Shown here piece after piece: positions 16,889 through 25,136 of a stretch of 64,000 nt of DNA. Where the stretch lies: positions 1 to 64,000 of the forward strand of contig CANQDJ010000002.1 in the NCBI GenBank assembly GCA_947592005.1, read 5' to 3'. Each line of letters begins with the position of its first letter. The first letter of the stretch is position 1. The notes beneath the pieces are model-generated. The model did no database searches and was not told the origin of the DNA. It saw only the letters and a list, made by a program, of their open reading frames with translations. The DNA comes from an uncultured Anaeroplasma sp. (GTDB lineage Bacteria > Bacillota_I > Bacilli_A > Acholeplasmatales > Anaeroplasmataceae). The translations under genes and the position numbers were made by a program.

Positions 16889-18805
16889 TTAAGAATGAAT
16901 TTGTTCAATTTGTTCTTTTTTTACTTCGAAACTTCCTTGTTTTTTATCATGTAATAATTGATACAAATACGAATTCACATTCTTTTTATTCTCCGCACTT
17001 ATATCAAAATCAAAAGAAACCTCATACGCCAATTTTCGTAATGCCGTTTGATATTTTTCATTCAATGTCGTTCGTATTTCTTGATTTTTAATATATTCAT
17101 CAAACAAAACATCTTTTTTATTTTTATTCGCAAAACCAACAGTGGATTTTGTCGACAATCCTTCAATAATACATATCGTATTCGCCAAAGAAACATTTCT
17201 TCCTCTTTGATCGATAAAATCCCCCTTATACATCATATTCAAAATAAACGACTGAATCATACCACACGCTTTATCAAAATTCTTAAAAATCAAAATGGAC
17301 ATCGGATATTCCAAAATATGCCTGCATAACATTCCCTCATCTTCATACCCCACATATCCCGGAGGAGCCCCTATAAGACTAGTAACCATTACACTTTCTT
17401 TATATCCGTTTAAATCGATTTCCAACACATTTTCCATTCCCAAATGAAAAATATTCATTATATCTATTTCTAAATTCTTTAATCCTTCATTGTTCCCCTC
17501 ATAAGATATTTTTAATAATGGCTTATCTTCCAATAAATCCATTTTATATAACCAAGCATATTGATCTAATTTTGGGTAATAGAGTTTTAAATTCGTTTCT
17601 TCCGTCGCATTTCCGTTCGCTCCTTCAATCGCTCTATCTATATCTTCTACACGTACTTCTTTTTTATTCCTAATGTGATTTGAACTCATCACATCATCTA
17701 AAATATCAATACATTTATCAGGACGATATTTTCTTAAAATCTTTCGATTACTTTGGAAAATCAAATAATCCAAAACATCATCCGAAATAGTTACTTTATG
17801 AAATTCTTCATATTCTTTGCGAATACCGAATAAAATCTCTTTTGTTTCTTCTATCGTCGGTTCACTGATAAAAATCGGCTGAAATCTTCTTTGTAGTGCC
17901 TTATCGTTTTCTATGGTCTTGTGATATTCTTCCAGTGTAGTTGCCCCAATCACCTTAATATCACTTCTTGCCAAAAATGGTTTTAACATATTCGCAACAT
18001 CTAAATTCCCTTCTGTCGTAGCCGCTCCCATAATAATATGGATCTCATCAATAAAAATAACAACATTCTTTTTAGACGCTATTTCTTTTACGAATTTATC
18101 AAACCGTTCTTCAAAATCTCCCCTATATCTCGTTCCTGCCAACATCGCAGTCAAATTTAAAGAAAGAATCGTTAAATCCTTTTTCTCTTTCACCATTTTC
18201 ATGGCATATCCTTCAACAAGAGCAGTTTTACCAACTCCCGCATTTCCAATCAATAATGGATTATTTTTGAATCTTCGATTCATTATTATATCCATTCGAT
18301 TCAAATAATTTCTACGTTCCACAAACATGGCAAGTTCATTGTTTTTAGCAAGTTTTGTAATGTTTTTTATAAATCCCAATTCGTCCGCTTCGTTTGCCGA
18401 AAAATCATAGATTTCTTTAACATCTTGTATTAAATCATCAATATCCAATCCCAATTCCTGAAGAATCGATGCGGCAATCGTATTTCGATTCATTAAAATA
18501 GCCATAAAAATATGTTCTTCGGAAATCAATTTATCCCCTGCCAATATACCGGCTTGACTGAGAATGGTTTCCAATGATTTATTATATTCTCCCTCTTGTT
18601 TTCTCAATATAAAAATATCGTTTGTTTTTTCTTGAACTTCTTCTATACTTACTTCATATTCTTTTAACAAAAAATGACAAAGACTATCTTCGGTTTCATA
18701 CATCGCCAAAATCAAAAATTCGCTTCCCATAGTCGATATACCATGTTCATTGGAATATTTTCTGGCTAAATCCATAATTTGTTTGGCCCTCGTGTTTAAT
18801 TCCAT
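16889..18805 (-). CDS. ClpC/ClpA-like AAA+ protein with a degenerate second ATPase domain
   Basis: This 638-residue protein has a double Clp-N domain (about 3-65 and 75-137). The intact first AAA+ module has Walker A GNAGVGKT (187-194), Walker B VVIFIDE (248-254), sensor IGATT and Arg finger QRRF (about 305-308). The second module keeps the GAPPGYVGYE loop (479-488) and the fold around it. The Walker A position is filled by SYEGNNEG (about 434-441), and the Walker B position reads ILIFKNFDKA instead of the usual LLDEIEKA. A VGF tripeptide (556-558), as in ClpP-binding loops, remains. There is no ClpB/ClpC middle domain, and length is below the 750-850 of ClpA/ClpC. ATG 18805 is preferred over GTG 18826. 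It may load ClpP using one active ring, or act as a regulator. Confidence 0.75.
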   Translation of the reverse strand: MELNTRAKQIMDLARKYSNEHGISTMGSEFLILAMYETEDSLCHFLLKEYEVSIEEVQEKTNDIFILRKQEGEYNKSLETILSQAGILAGDKLISEEHIFMAILMNRNTIAASILQELGLDIDDLIQDVKEIYDFSANEADELGFIKNITKLAKNNELAMFVERRNYLNRMDIIMNRRFKNNPLLIGNAGVGKTALVEGYAMKMVKEKKDLTILSLNLTAMLAGTRYRGDFEERFDKFVKEIASKKNVVIFIDEIHIIMGAATTEGNLDVANMLKPFLARSDIKVIGATTLEEYHKTIENDKALQRRFQPIFISEPTIEETKEILFGIRKEYEEFHKVTISDDVLDYLIFQSNRKILRKYRPDKCIDILDDVMSSNHIRNKKEVRVEDIDRAIEGANGNATEETNLKLYYPKLDQYAWLYKMDLLEDKPLLKISYEGNNEGLKNLEIDIMNIFHLGMENVLEIDLNGYKESVMVTSLIGAPPGYVGYEDEGMLCRHILEYPMSILIFKNFDKACGMIQSFILNMMYKGDFIDQRGRNVSLANTICIIEGLSTKSTVGFANKNKKDVLFDEYIKNQEIRTTLNEKYQTALRKLAYEVSFDFDISAENKKNVNSYLYQLLHDKKQGSFEVKKEQIEQIHS

Positions 18806-18981
18806 AATTTTCCACACTCCAATCACAAACTAGTATATGCAAAACCGTTTTTAACAATACACTTCAAAGGATATAATTATAGATTTCGTTCTACAAAAAT
18901 GATATAATTTTAGCGAATAATGGAGATAAGATGAAGATATTATATTAATTTAAAAATTTATAGAATACGAAAGGAAATTAT

Positions 18982-20244
18982 ATGAACGCTATATTAGTCG
19001 GTACAATAACCAGCCAAGATCGATATGATTGGAAGGATTCTTTAGATGAACTTGCCGATTTGGCAAAAACTCTAGGAATTCACCCGATTCATAGAATTAC
19101 TCAAAAAATAGAAAAACCGAATAACAAAACGTATATTGGAAGTGGGAAATTAAATGAAATATGGATTGCTGTTCATACACATAATATCGAAATTGTCATT
19201 TTTGATGATGAATTATCCCCAACGCAATTAAGAAATATACAGGATTTTTTGGAAATTGAAATTATGGATCGAAGTTACTTGATTTTAAAAATTTTCGAAC
19301 AAAGGGCTTCTACCAAAGAAGCAAAATTACAAATCAATCTCGCAAAAGATTTATATTTATTACCTCGCCTTTCTTTTTTAAGAGAAAAAGAGTCCCGAAT
19401 CGGCGGAACAAGCGGTTCTTTAGCCACTCGTGGAGCCGGTGAAACACAAAAAGAATTGGATCGTAGACATTTAATGGCCGAAATATATCGGATAAAAGAG
19501 GAATTAAAACAAATAAAGGCTATGAAACTTTCACAAATTGAAAAAAGAAAGAAAAACGATATTCCCGTTGTCGCTTTAGTCGGATATACCAACGCCGGTA
19601 AATCTTCCACAATGAATTCCATTTTACAATATACCGATGCTGAAAATAAATCTGTGTTGGAAAAAGACCAACTTTTCGCAACACTTCAAACCTATAATAA
19701 AAAAATCGAATATGATAAAAAATCGTTTATATTGGTAGACACGATTGGATTTGTATCCAAATTACCACACCATTTAATCGAATCGTTTTATCAAACTTTA
19801 CAAGAGGTTAAAAATGCCGATTTGATTCTTCATATCATCGATTCTTCCAATTCTCATATTCAACAACAATATCAAGTGGTTTGTGATGTATTATATCAAT
19901 TAGGTATTACGGATATCCCTACTATATTCGTATTTACAAAATGGGATAAAACAATAAATTCTTCTATGGAAATCGTAGGGAAAAAGAATATAATGATTTC
20001 CAACAAAACCAAATATCATATCCCTGATTTAATAAAAATGATAGTGGAAGAAATATCTCCTTCCACTATCCATTCTTCTTTTTTAATTCCTTATACAGAA
20101 GGTCAACTTATATCTTTATTGGAAACCCAAAGTAAAATCTATCAAAAAGAATACCAAGATTATGGTATATTCTATGATGTAGAATTACCCATAAAATTAT
20201 ATAGTAAATTTAAAATATATGATTTAGACTTAATGGTTTCTTAA
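18982..20244 (+). CDS. hflX: GTPase HflX
   Basis: This 420-residue ribosome-associated GTPase can split stalled ribosomes. The N-terminal HflX domain includes SGKLNEI and VIFDDELSPTQLRN, followed by a glycine-rich GGTSGSLATRGAGETQKELD linker. The G domain has G1 GYTNAGKSS, G3 DTIGF and G4 FTKWD. The C-terminal extension ends DYGIFYDVELPIKL. AAAGGAA precedes ATG 18982. It is the only large plus-strand gene after position 2219 and converges on the polysaccharide cluster, with 7 bases between stops and no obvious terminator. Confidence 0.95.
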   Translation: MNAILVGTITSQDRYDWKDSLDELADLAKTLGIHPIHRITQKIEKPNNKTYIGSGKLNEIWIAVHTHNIEIVIFDDELSPTQLRNIQDFLEIEIMDRSYLILKIFEQRASTKEAKLQINLAKDLYLLPRLSFLREKESRIGGTSGSLATRGAGETQKELDRRHLMAEIYRIKEELKQIKAMKLSQIEKRKKNDIPVVALVGYTNAGKSSTMNSILQYTDAENKSVLEKDQLFATLQTYNKKIEYDKKSFILVDTIGFVSKLPHHLIESFYQTLQEVKNADLILHIIDSSNSHIQQQYQVVCDVLYQLGITDIPTIFVFTKWDKTINSSMEIVGKKNIMISNKTKYHIPDLIKMIVEEISPSTIHSSFLIPYTEGQLISLLETQSKIYQKEYQDYGIFYDVELPIKLYSKFKIYDLDLMVS

Positions 20245-20251
20245 TATCCTT

Positions 20252-21376
20252 TTATATTTTTTTCAATAAATCCAAAACCAACCCACTAAAAGTATCAAAC
20301 AAAAATAACTCTTCTACTCTTTTTTTAGCATTAATGCCATATTCTTCTCTTAATTCTTTCTTTTCTCCCAGCGTACGAATCGCATCGGCAAATGCCTTAT
20401 CATTGGAATTTTCTACTTCCAATCCGGTTAATCCATTTAAACTAACATAGTTTACTCCACTGCCTTGAATAGTAAACGTAACTGCCGGACGACCAAAATA
20501 CATTCCTTCTGCCAATGCTAGTCCGAAGGCTTCGTTTTTGGTTATAGAAGGAAAAGCATATATATCCATCATTTGTAAATAGGCTTTCAATTCTTGATCG
20601 CTAATTCTACCGATAAATTCAATTTTCGAATCGGCTTCTGCTTGTTGTTTAAGACTGGCAGTTAATGGACCTTCTCCCGCTATTATAATTTGATATGTAT
20701 CGTCTAAATATTCAGAAGCGGATATTAAATGGGTTAGCCCTTTATATTTAACATGTCTACCGAACGCAAAAACAACAATTTTATCTTTATACTTTTGTCT
20801 TAGTTTATCACTTACTACCATATCTTCTTCCGTCATCAAAAGTCGATTTACGTTAATACAACTCGGAATGACTTGCGTTTTAGTAGAAAATTTTATTAAG
20901 TTTTTACTAGTTTCTTTATAAATCGGCGATGTCGCTATAATTTTATCTGCCCGTTTTAATACCTTTTTCGTTTGATTCTCAAAAAATAAGCGAATCACTT
21001 TTTGTTTTATAATATCCGCATGATACCAAACAATCCATTTGATATTTTTATTTTTAAAATATTTCTTTAAATAGTGGGCAACAAACGGATTCGGATAATG
21101 AAAAATAACAATTTCCGGTTGGAATTCTCTCATCATTTTCTTTAACAATTTTTTATAAGAAAAAGATATGGATTGAGAAAGTATTTTTTTCCAAACTCCG
21201 CATTTAACCACTTCAACACCATCAATATTTTCGATGGTGGTTTTTTTGTCGGCACTGAAACATATAACTTTTTGTTCATACTCGTTTCCGCAAGCATCTA
21301 CAATATCATGACAAGTTTGTTCGATTCCGCCAATATGAGGTTTATAATAATTGGGTATATGTAATATTCTTTTCAT
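20252..21376 (-). CDS. GT4 family glycosyltransferase
   Basis: This is a 374-residue GT-B glycosyltransferase. The N-terminal domain starts RILHIPNYYKPHIGGIEQT, the acceptor-side pattern of GT4. The donor-side domain has FGRHVKYKGLTHLI, the IAGEGPL strand and the ExxxxxxxE-type motif in KNEAFGLALAEGMYFG. There are no membrane segments. It is the last gene of the large block and directly follows the heptose genes (2-base gap), so a heptosyl or mannosyl donor is a reasonable guess, not shown by sequence. Confidence 0.85.
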   Translation of the reverse strand: MKRILHIPNYYKPHIGGIEQTCHDIVDACGNEYEQKVICFSADKKTTIENIDGVEVVKCGVWKKILSQSISFSYKKLLKKMMREFQPEIVIFHYPNPFVAHYLKKYFKNKNIKWIVWYHADIIKQKVIRLFFENQTKKVLKRADKIIATSPIYKETSKNLIKFSTKTQVIPSCINVNRLLMTEEDMVVSDKLRQKYKDKIVVFAFGRHVKYKGLTHLISASEYLDDTYQIIIAGEGPLTASLKQQAEADSKIEFIGRISDQELKAYLQMMDIYAFPSITKNEAFGLALAEGMYFGRPAVTFTIQGSGVNYVSLNGLTGLEVENSNDKAFADAIRTLGEKKELREEYGINAKKRVEELFLFDTFSGLVLDLLKKI

Positions 21377-21378
21377 TT

Positions 21379-22530
21379 TTATAACTCCTTATAAGTAAAA
21401 GAAACAGGATACGGTTCATATTGTGTTTTTTTAAAATACAATTTTTTAATTCCGGCAGAATATGCCGCTTCCAAATCACTAATCTTATCTCCAATCGCCA
21501 CACAACTTTCTGTATCCAAATTATACTCTTTTATCGCCTGCAAAAACAATTTGGGTTTCGGTTTTCTACAATCACAATGTTCTTCTGGGCTATGTGGACA
21601 ATAATAAACTTTCGTTATTTGTATACCGTTTTCTTTAAACTTATTTAACATATATTCATTCAATATTTCAAAATCTTTTAACGTATATAGCCCTTTTCCT
21701 ATTCCCGCTTGGTTTGTGATAATAAAGATATAATATCCCCAATTTTGATATTTATAACATAAATCGAAGATATAATCCGTAAATTTAAAATCTTCTATTT
21801 TATATACATGTCCGTAATCCAAATTGACTATTCCATCTCGGTCTAAAAATAAAGCCTTTTTTTTAGAGAAATCTTTCTGGGCTTTTATATAATCTTCCGG
21901 TATTCCTATATCAATAAAATACGCTTCGGATAAATAAGCAGAAATATTTAATTGGGAAATATATTTTTCAAAAAAATCTTTTTCCAAAGAAAATTTGGTA
22001 GGTAAAGAATAGGAATCAAAAACCGTTTTCGGTAAATAATATATACCTCCGTTAATATATCCTTCTTCCACAAACTTTTTTTCCGCAAAAGATTGAATTT
22101 TTCCGTTTTTGATATTTACTTCTCCATATCTATCGAAATGAAGCATTTTTTTACAAGCAATACATATTGTATTACATTTACCGAATTCTTCGAAATCTAT
22201 TTTGAACATCGTATCGCCGTTTAACACAAAAACGAAATCTTCTTCCGCATAATTTAAAGCCTGTTTGACACAACCACCCGTTCCCAATGGTTCTTCTTCA
22301 ACCGAATAAACGATTTCCATTCCTTTATATGAAGAATGAAAATGATTTTCTATAACTTCCTTTTTATATCCAACAGCCAAAATTACTCTATTAAATCCAT
22401 TTTCCACTAAATCATCTAACATATATTCCAAAAATGGTTTTCCGTTAATCGGAGCCATCGGTTTAGGAACATCGGAAACAACACTTTTCAGTCTTGTCCC
22501 AAAACCACCTGCCAATATAATCGCTTCCAT
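21379..22530 (-). CDS. Fused heptose-1-phosphate guanylyltransferase (HddC) and heptose bisphosphatase (GmhB)
   Basis: This is a 383-residue two-domain enzyme. Residues 1-225 are a sugar-phosphate nucleotidyltransferase with AIILAGGFGTRLKSV, DVPKPMAPINGKPFLEY and FVLNGDT, matching HddC-type D-glycero-alpha-D-manno-heptose-1-phosphate guanylyltransferases. Residues 226-383 are a HAD phosphatase of the GmhB type: LFLDRDGIVN (nucleophile Asp and acid Asp), ITNQAGIGKG, the zinc set CPHSPEEHCDCRKPKP and IGDKISDLEAA. GmhB removes the 7-phosphate from heptose 1,7-bisphosphate, and HddC then makes the nucleotide sugar, so the fusion joins consecutive steps. GDP rather than ADP is inferred from HddA next door. 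It overlaps gmhA by one base. Confidence 0.85.
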   Translation of the reverse strand: MEAIILAGGFGTRLKSVVSDVPKPMAPINGKPFLEYMLDDLVENGFNRVILAVGYKKEVIENHFHSSYKGMEIVYSVEEEPLGTGGCVKQALNYAEEDFVFVLNGDTMFKIDFEEFGKCNTICIACKKMLHFDRYGEVNIKNGKIQSFAEKKFVEEGYINGGIYYLPKTVFDSYSLPTKFSLEKDFFEKYISQLNISAYLSEAYFIDIGIPEDYIKAQKDFSKKKALFLDRDGIVNLDYGHVYKIEDFKFTDYIFDLCYKYQNWGYYIFIITNQAGIGKGLYTLKDFEILNEYMLNKFKENGIQITKVYYCPHSPEEHCDCRKPKPKLFLQAIKEYNLDTESCVAIGDKISDLEAAYSAGIKKLYFKKTQYEPYPVSFTYKEL

Positions 22531-23162
22531 TATTTATCACCAAAAAATTCATTTTCCAAAGCCAAACATAACGCATGATAAATCGGCAAATGATATTCTT
22601 GTATTTCATGAGTTCGTATTGCAGGAACTTTAATGGTTATATCACTTAATTCACTCAATTTACTATCTTTCATTCCCGTTAAAGATATAACTTTCATATT
22701 TAACGCTTTCGCTACTTTAACCGCAGAAACACAATTCAATGAATTTCCGGAAGTGGATATACATAATAACGCATCTTCAGCTTTACCATACCCTAAAACT
22801 TGTTGGGCAAAAACGGCACTTGGTAATTGATCATTAGAAAAAGCCGTTGATAATGCCGTATGAGAAACCAATGAAATCGTAGGTAATCCGTATTGTAAAA
22901 CATCGGTTAATTCTTTATCGCCAATCTTATCTACCAGCACTTGATTCAATTTTCTCGGTAAGACGAACCCTTTCATTAATTCTCCCACTATATGTTCACA
23001 ATCTGCCGCCGAACCACCATTTCCGCAAACCAATAATTTTCCACCATTTTTAAATACGGTAATTAAGCATTCCAAAGATTTTAAAATATCGGTTTCGCAA
23101 CTTTTAATTTCTTTATATCTTTTTAATAAAATATCGATTTTTTCTTTACTCGTTTGTTTCAT
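22530..23162 (-). CDS. gmhA: Sedoheptulose-7-phosphate isomerase GmhA
   Basis: This 210-residue SIS-domain enzyme converts sedoheptulose 7-phosphate to D-glycero-D-manno-heptose 7-phosphate. CGNGGSAADCEHIVGELMKGF (about 44-64) is the phosphosugar-binding block, STSGNS binds phosphate, and HEIQEYHLPIYH (about 187-198) supplies the family's conserved acid and His residues. The length is slightly above the usual 192-197. It is coupled to the fused gmhB-hddC gene and follows hddA. A perfect 8-bp inverted repeat lies just upstream (23178-23198). Confidence 0.92.
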   Translation of the reverse strand: MKQTSKEKIDILLKRYKEIKSCETDILKSLECLITVFKNGGKLLVCGNGGSAADCEHIVGELMKGFVLPRKLNQVLVDKIGDKELTDVLQYGLPTISLVSHTALSTAFSNDQLPSAVFAQQVLGYGKAEDALLCISTSGNSLNCVSAVKVAKALNMKVISLTGMKDSKLSELSDITIKVPAIRTHEIQEYHLPIYHALCLALENEFFGDK

Positions 23163-23177
23163 CGTTTTCCCTTATCT

Positions 23178-23198
23178 ATTATCTAAAACATAGATAAT
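23178..23198. repeat. Perfect inverted repeat in the hddA-gmhA gap
   Basis: ATTATCTA and TAGATAAT enclose a five-base loop, a few bases upstream of the AAGGG ribosome binding site of gmhA on the minus-strand transcript. It has no U-run, so it is not a terminator. It could be a processing or translation-control hairpin. Confidence 0.4.
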
Positions 23199-23222
23199 CC
23201 TTTCTCTAAATAATCACATTAT

Positions 23223-24269
23223 CTATAATTCACTGTCTTTTTCATCATAGATTGTCCATGCTTGTGTTCCGTATTCTACAAAATCGACAATCTTTATTTT
23301 CCCTTCTTGTCTGTTTTTTAAGGCATGAATTAAATTATATCTTTCTTGCGGATCACACCAAATCATCATAAACCCGCCACCTCCGGCACCGGATATTTTG
23401 GCAGCCTTCCCACCGTTTTCCATAACAAAATTATACGTTTCTTCAATTTGAGGATTGGATATAACTGATGCTGTTTGTTTTTTAGCTAACCAATTTTGAT
23501 GTAAACATTCCGCAACTCCGTCAAAATCGGCTTTTAAAATACACTCTTTCATTAAATTAGTTTGTTTTTTTAATTCAAACATCGCTTCCAATGACTTTTC
23601 ATTTTTCGTCGATTTCGTTTGTTCTTCTATAATCTTTCCCGAATCACGAGAAGTTCCAGTATAATATAGTACCAATGAATTTTCCATTTCATTCTTAATC
23701 CATTTTTTTAATCTTAACGGATTGACAATAACTCGATCATTTTCGTAAAATTCCATATAATTCATTCCACCAAACGTAGCGGCATACTGATCTTGTTTTC
23801 CCCCACTGAACTTTAAATCCTTTCTCTCTATATCGAAGGCCAATTTTGCCAAATCATACTCACCCAATGGCAAATTCAACCATTCCTGAAAAGCCTTAAT
23901 AATTGTTACAACCATTGTAGAAGACGTCCCTAATCCCGATCCTGCCGGAGCGTCACTGTATGTTGTCATTTCAAAACTCAAAGGTTTCCCTTTATTAAAT
24001 TGTTTAACAATACGATTATAAATACCACAATGTAGTGGCAAAGAATTATTAATTGGCAATTCTTTTGTCGATTCAAATTCCAACTGAACATCTCTATCGG
24101 GAGAAATAAATTTTATTTTCCCATTCTTTTTTGGTATTATAGTACAATAGGAAAACATATTAATCGTAACATTTAATACACAACCACCATATAAATCACA
24201 AAAAGGTGAAACATCTGTTCCTCCTCCTGCCAAACCTAATCGAAGAGGTGTTTTACTCCGTATAATCAT
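23223..24269 (-). CDS. hddA: D-glycero-D-manno-heptose 7-phosphate kinase HddA
   Basis: This 348-residue GHMP kinase makes the 1,7-bisphosphate of D-glycero-alpha-D-manno-heptose. The opening RSKTPLRLGLAGGGTDVSPF, the ATP loop PAGSGLGTSSTMVV (about 107-120), GGKQDQYAATFGG and the end KISGAGGGGFMM are the hallmarks of the HddA group. The anomer and GDP route are inferred from the family, because LPS-type ADP-heptose uses HldE instead. It starts after GGGGTTG, with a TATAAT-like box about 24293. Together with gmhA and gmhB-hddC it completes GDP-heptose synthesis from sedoheptulose 7-phosphate. Confidence 0.88.
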   Translation of the reverse strand: MIIRSKTPLRLGLAGGGTDVSPFCDLYGGCVLNVTINMFSYCTIIPKKNGKIKFISPDRDVQLEFESTKELPINNSLPLHCGIYNRIVKQFNKGKPLSFEMTTYSDAPAGSGLGTSSTMVVTIIKAFQEWLNLPLGEYDLAKLAFDIERKDLKFSGGKQDQYAATFGGMNYMEFYENDRVIVNPLRLKKWIKNEMENSLVLYYTGTSRDSGKIIEEQTKSTKNEKSLEAMFELKKQTNLMKECILKADFDGVAECLHQNWLAKKQTASVISNPQIEETYNFVMENGGKAAKISGAGGGGFMMIWCDPQERYNLIHALKNRQEGKIKIVDFVEYGTQAWTIYDEKDSEL

Positions 24270-24414
24270 TTTATCAACCCCATATAATGTATTATATCAT
24301 TTAATTGAATAAATTAAAAACAGATTATAAATAAAATGGAAATATTATACACATTTTAAATCTACATTTTTTAAAAAATATATGGATTTATTTCATATGT
24401 AAAAAAGAAAAATT

Positions 24415-24462
24415 CCTCTCTTTTTGATAAGAATTAGAATACTATCATATCAAAAAGAGAGG
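24415..24462 (-). terminator. Strong terminator after rfbC
   Basis: The 15-bp arms CCTCTCTTTTTGATA (24415-24429) and TATCAAAAAGAGAGG (24448-24462) pair perfectly. On the minus strand the stem is followed by AATTTTTC. It separates rfbC from the heptose genes, so these probably have their own promoter. Confidence 0.85.
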
Positions 24463-24483
24463 TTTTATATTCATAAAAAATGA

Positions 24484-25053
24484 TCAACAATCAAATTTAA
24501 TATTTAATTCCTTTAATGTAAGATGTTTTTTATCTTTTTCAGAAAGAATAATCTCAGATACTTCGGGCCACGTTATATTGATTTGTGGATCATTCCACAT
24601 AATACCACCCTCATCTTCTGGGTGATATAATTCATCGCATTTATAACAAAAAGTAGCAGTTTCACTTAACACTAAAAAACCATGAGCAAATCCTTTCGGA
24701 ATCATAAACATATTTCCTTTTTCAGCAGATAATATTACACCAACCCATTTCCCATATGTCAAACTATCTTTTCTAAGATCCACACATACATCAAATACTT
24801 CCCCATCAATACATCTAACCAACTTGGCTTGAGGATACTTCTTTTGAAAATGTAAGCCCCTTAAAACTCCTTTTTTTGATTTAGATTGATTATCTTGTAC
24901 AAAGTTATAATTTAATCCGGCAGAATTAAAATCCGATTCTTTATAAGTTTCCATAAAATAACCACGATTATCTCCGTATTTTTTAGGTTCGATTATATAA
25001 ACATCTTTTATATCTGTTTCTATAAAAGTAAAGTTACCGTTTGTATATTCCAT
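24484..25053 (-). CDS. rfbC: dTDP-4-dehydrorhamnose 3,5-epimerase
   Basis: This 189-residue cupin-fold epimerase is of the RmlC type. GYFMETYKESDF, GVLRGLHFQ (catalytic His), GEVFDVCVDLRKDS, IPKGFAHGFLVLSE and FCYKCDELYHPEDEGGI (catalytic Tyr region) are the standard blocks. It acts on dTDP-4-dehydro-6-deoxyglucose in rhamnose and related deoxysugar pathways. RmlA and RmlB are 15-23 kb away in the same cluster, but no RmlD is visible, so rhamnose is not assured. It stands between its own promoter-like sequence and a strong terminator. Confidence 0.93.
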   Translation of the reverse strand: MEYTNGNFTFIETDIKDVYIIEPKKYGDNRGYFMETYKESDFNSAGLNYNFVQDNQSKSKKGVLRGLHFQKKYPQAKLVRCIDGEVFDVCVDLRKDSLTYGKWVGVILSAEKGNMFMIPKGFAHGFLVLSETATFCYKCDELYHPEDEGGIMWNDPQINITWPEVSEIILSEKDKKHLTLKELNIKFDC

Positions 25054-25076
25054 ATTTCTATCCCTTTCTTTACTTT

Positions 25077-25105
25077 ATTATAGCCAAAAATTCAATAGAA
25101 ATCCA
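25077..25105 (-). promoter_or_regulatory. Putative rfbC promoter
   Basis: On the minus strand there is a -10 TATAAT (25077-25082) and a weak -35 TGGATT (25100-25105) at 17 bp, between the transglutaminase-like gene and rfbC. Confidence 0.35.
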
Positions 25106-25136
25106 GTGATAAAACGATGACTTTACCTCTTTTTTA

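Noticed and set aside
24484-25053. Complete rhamnose pathway
   Set aside because: RmlA, RmlB and RmlC are present but no RmlD was found, so I do not claim dTDP-rhamnose.
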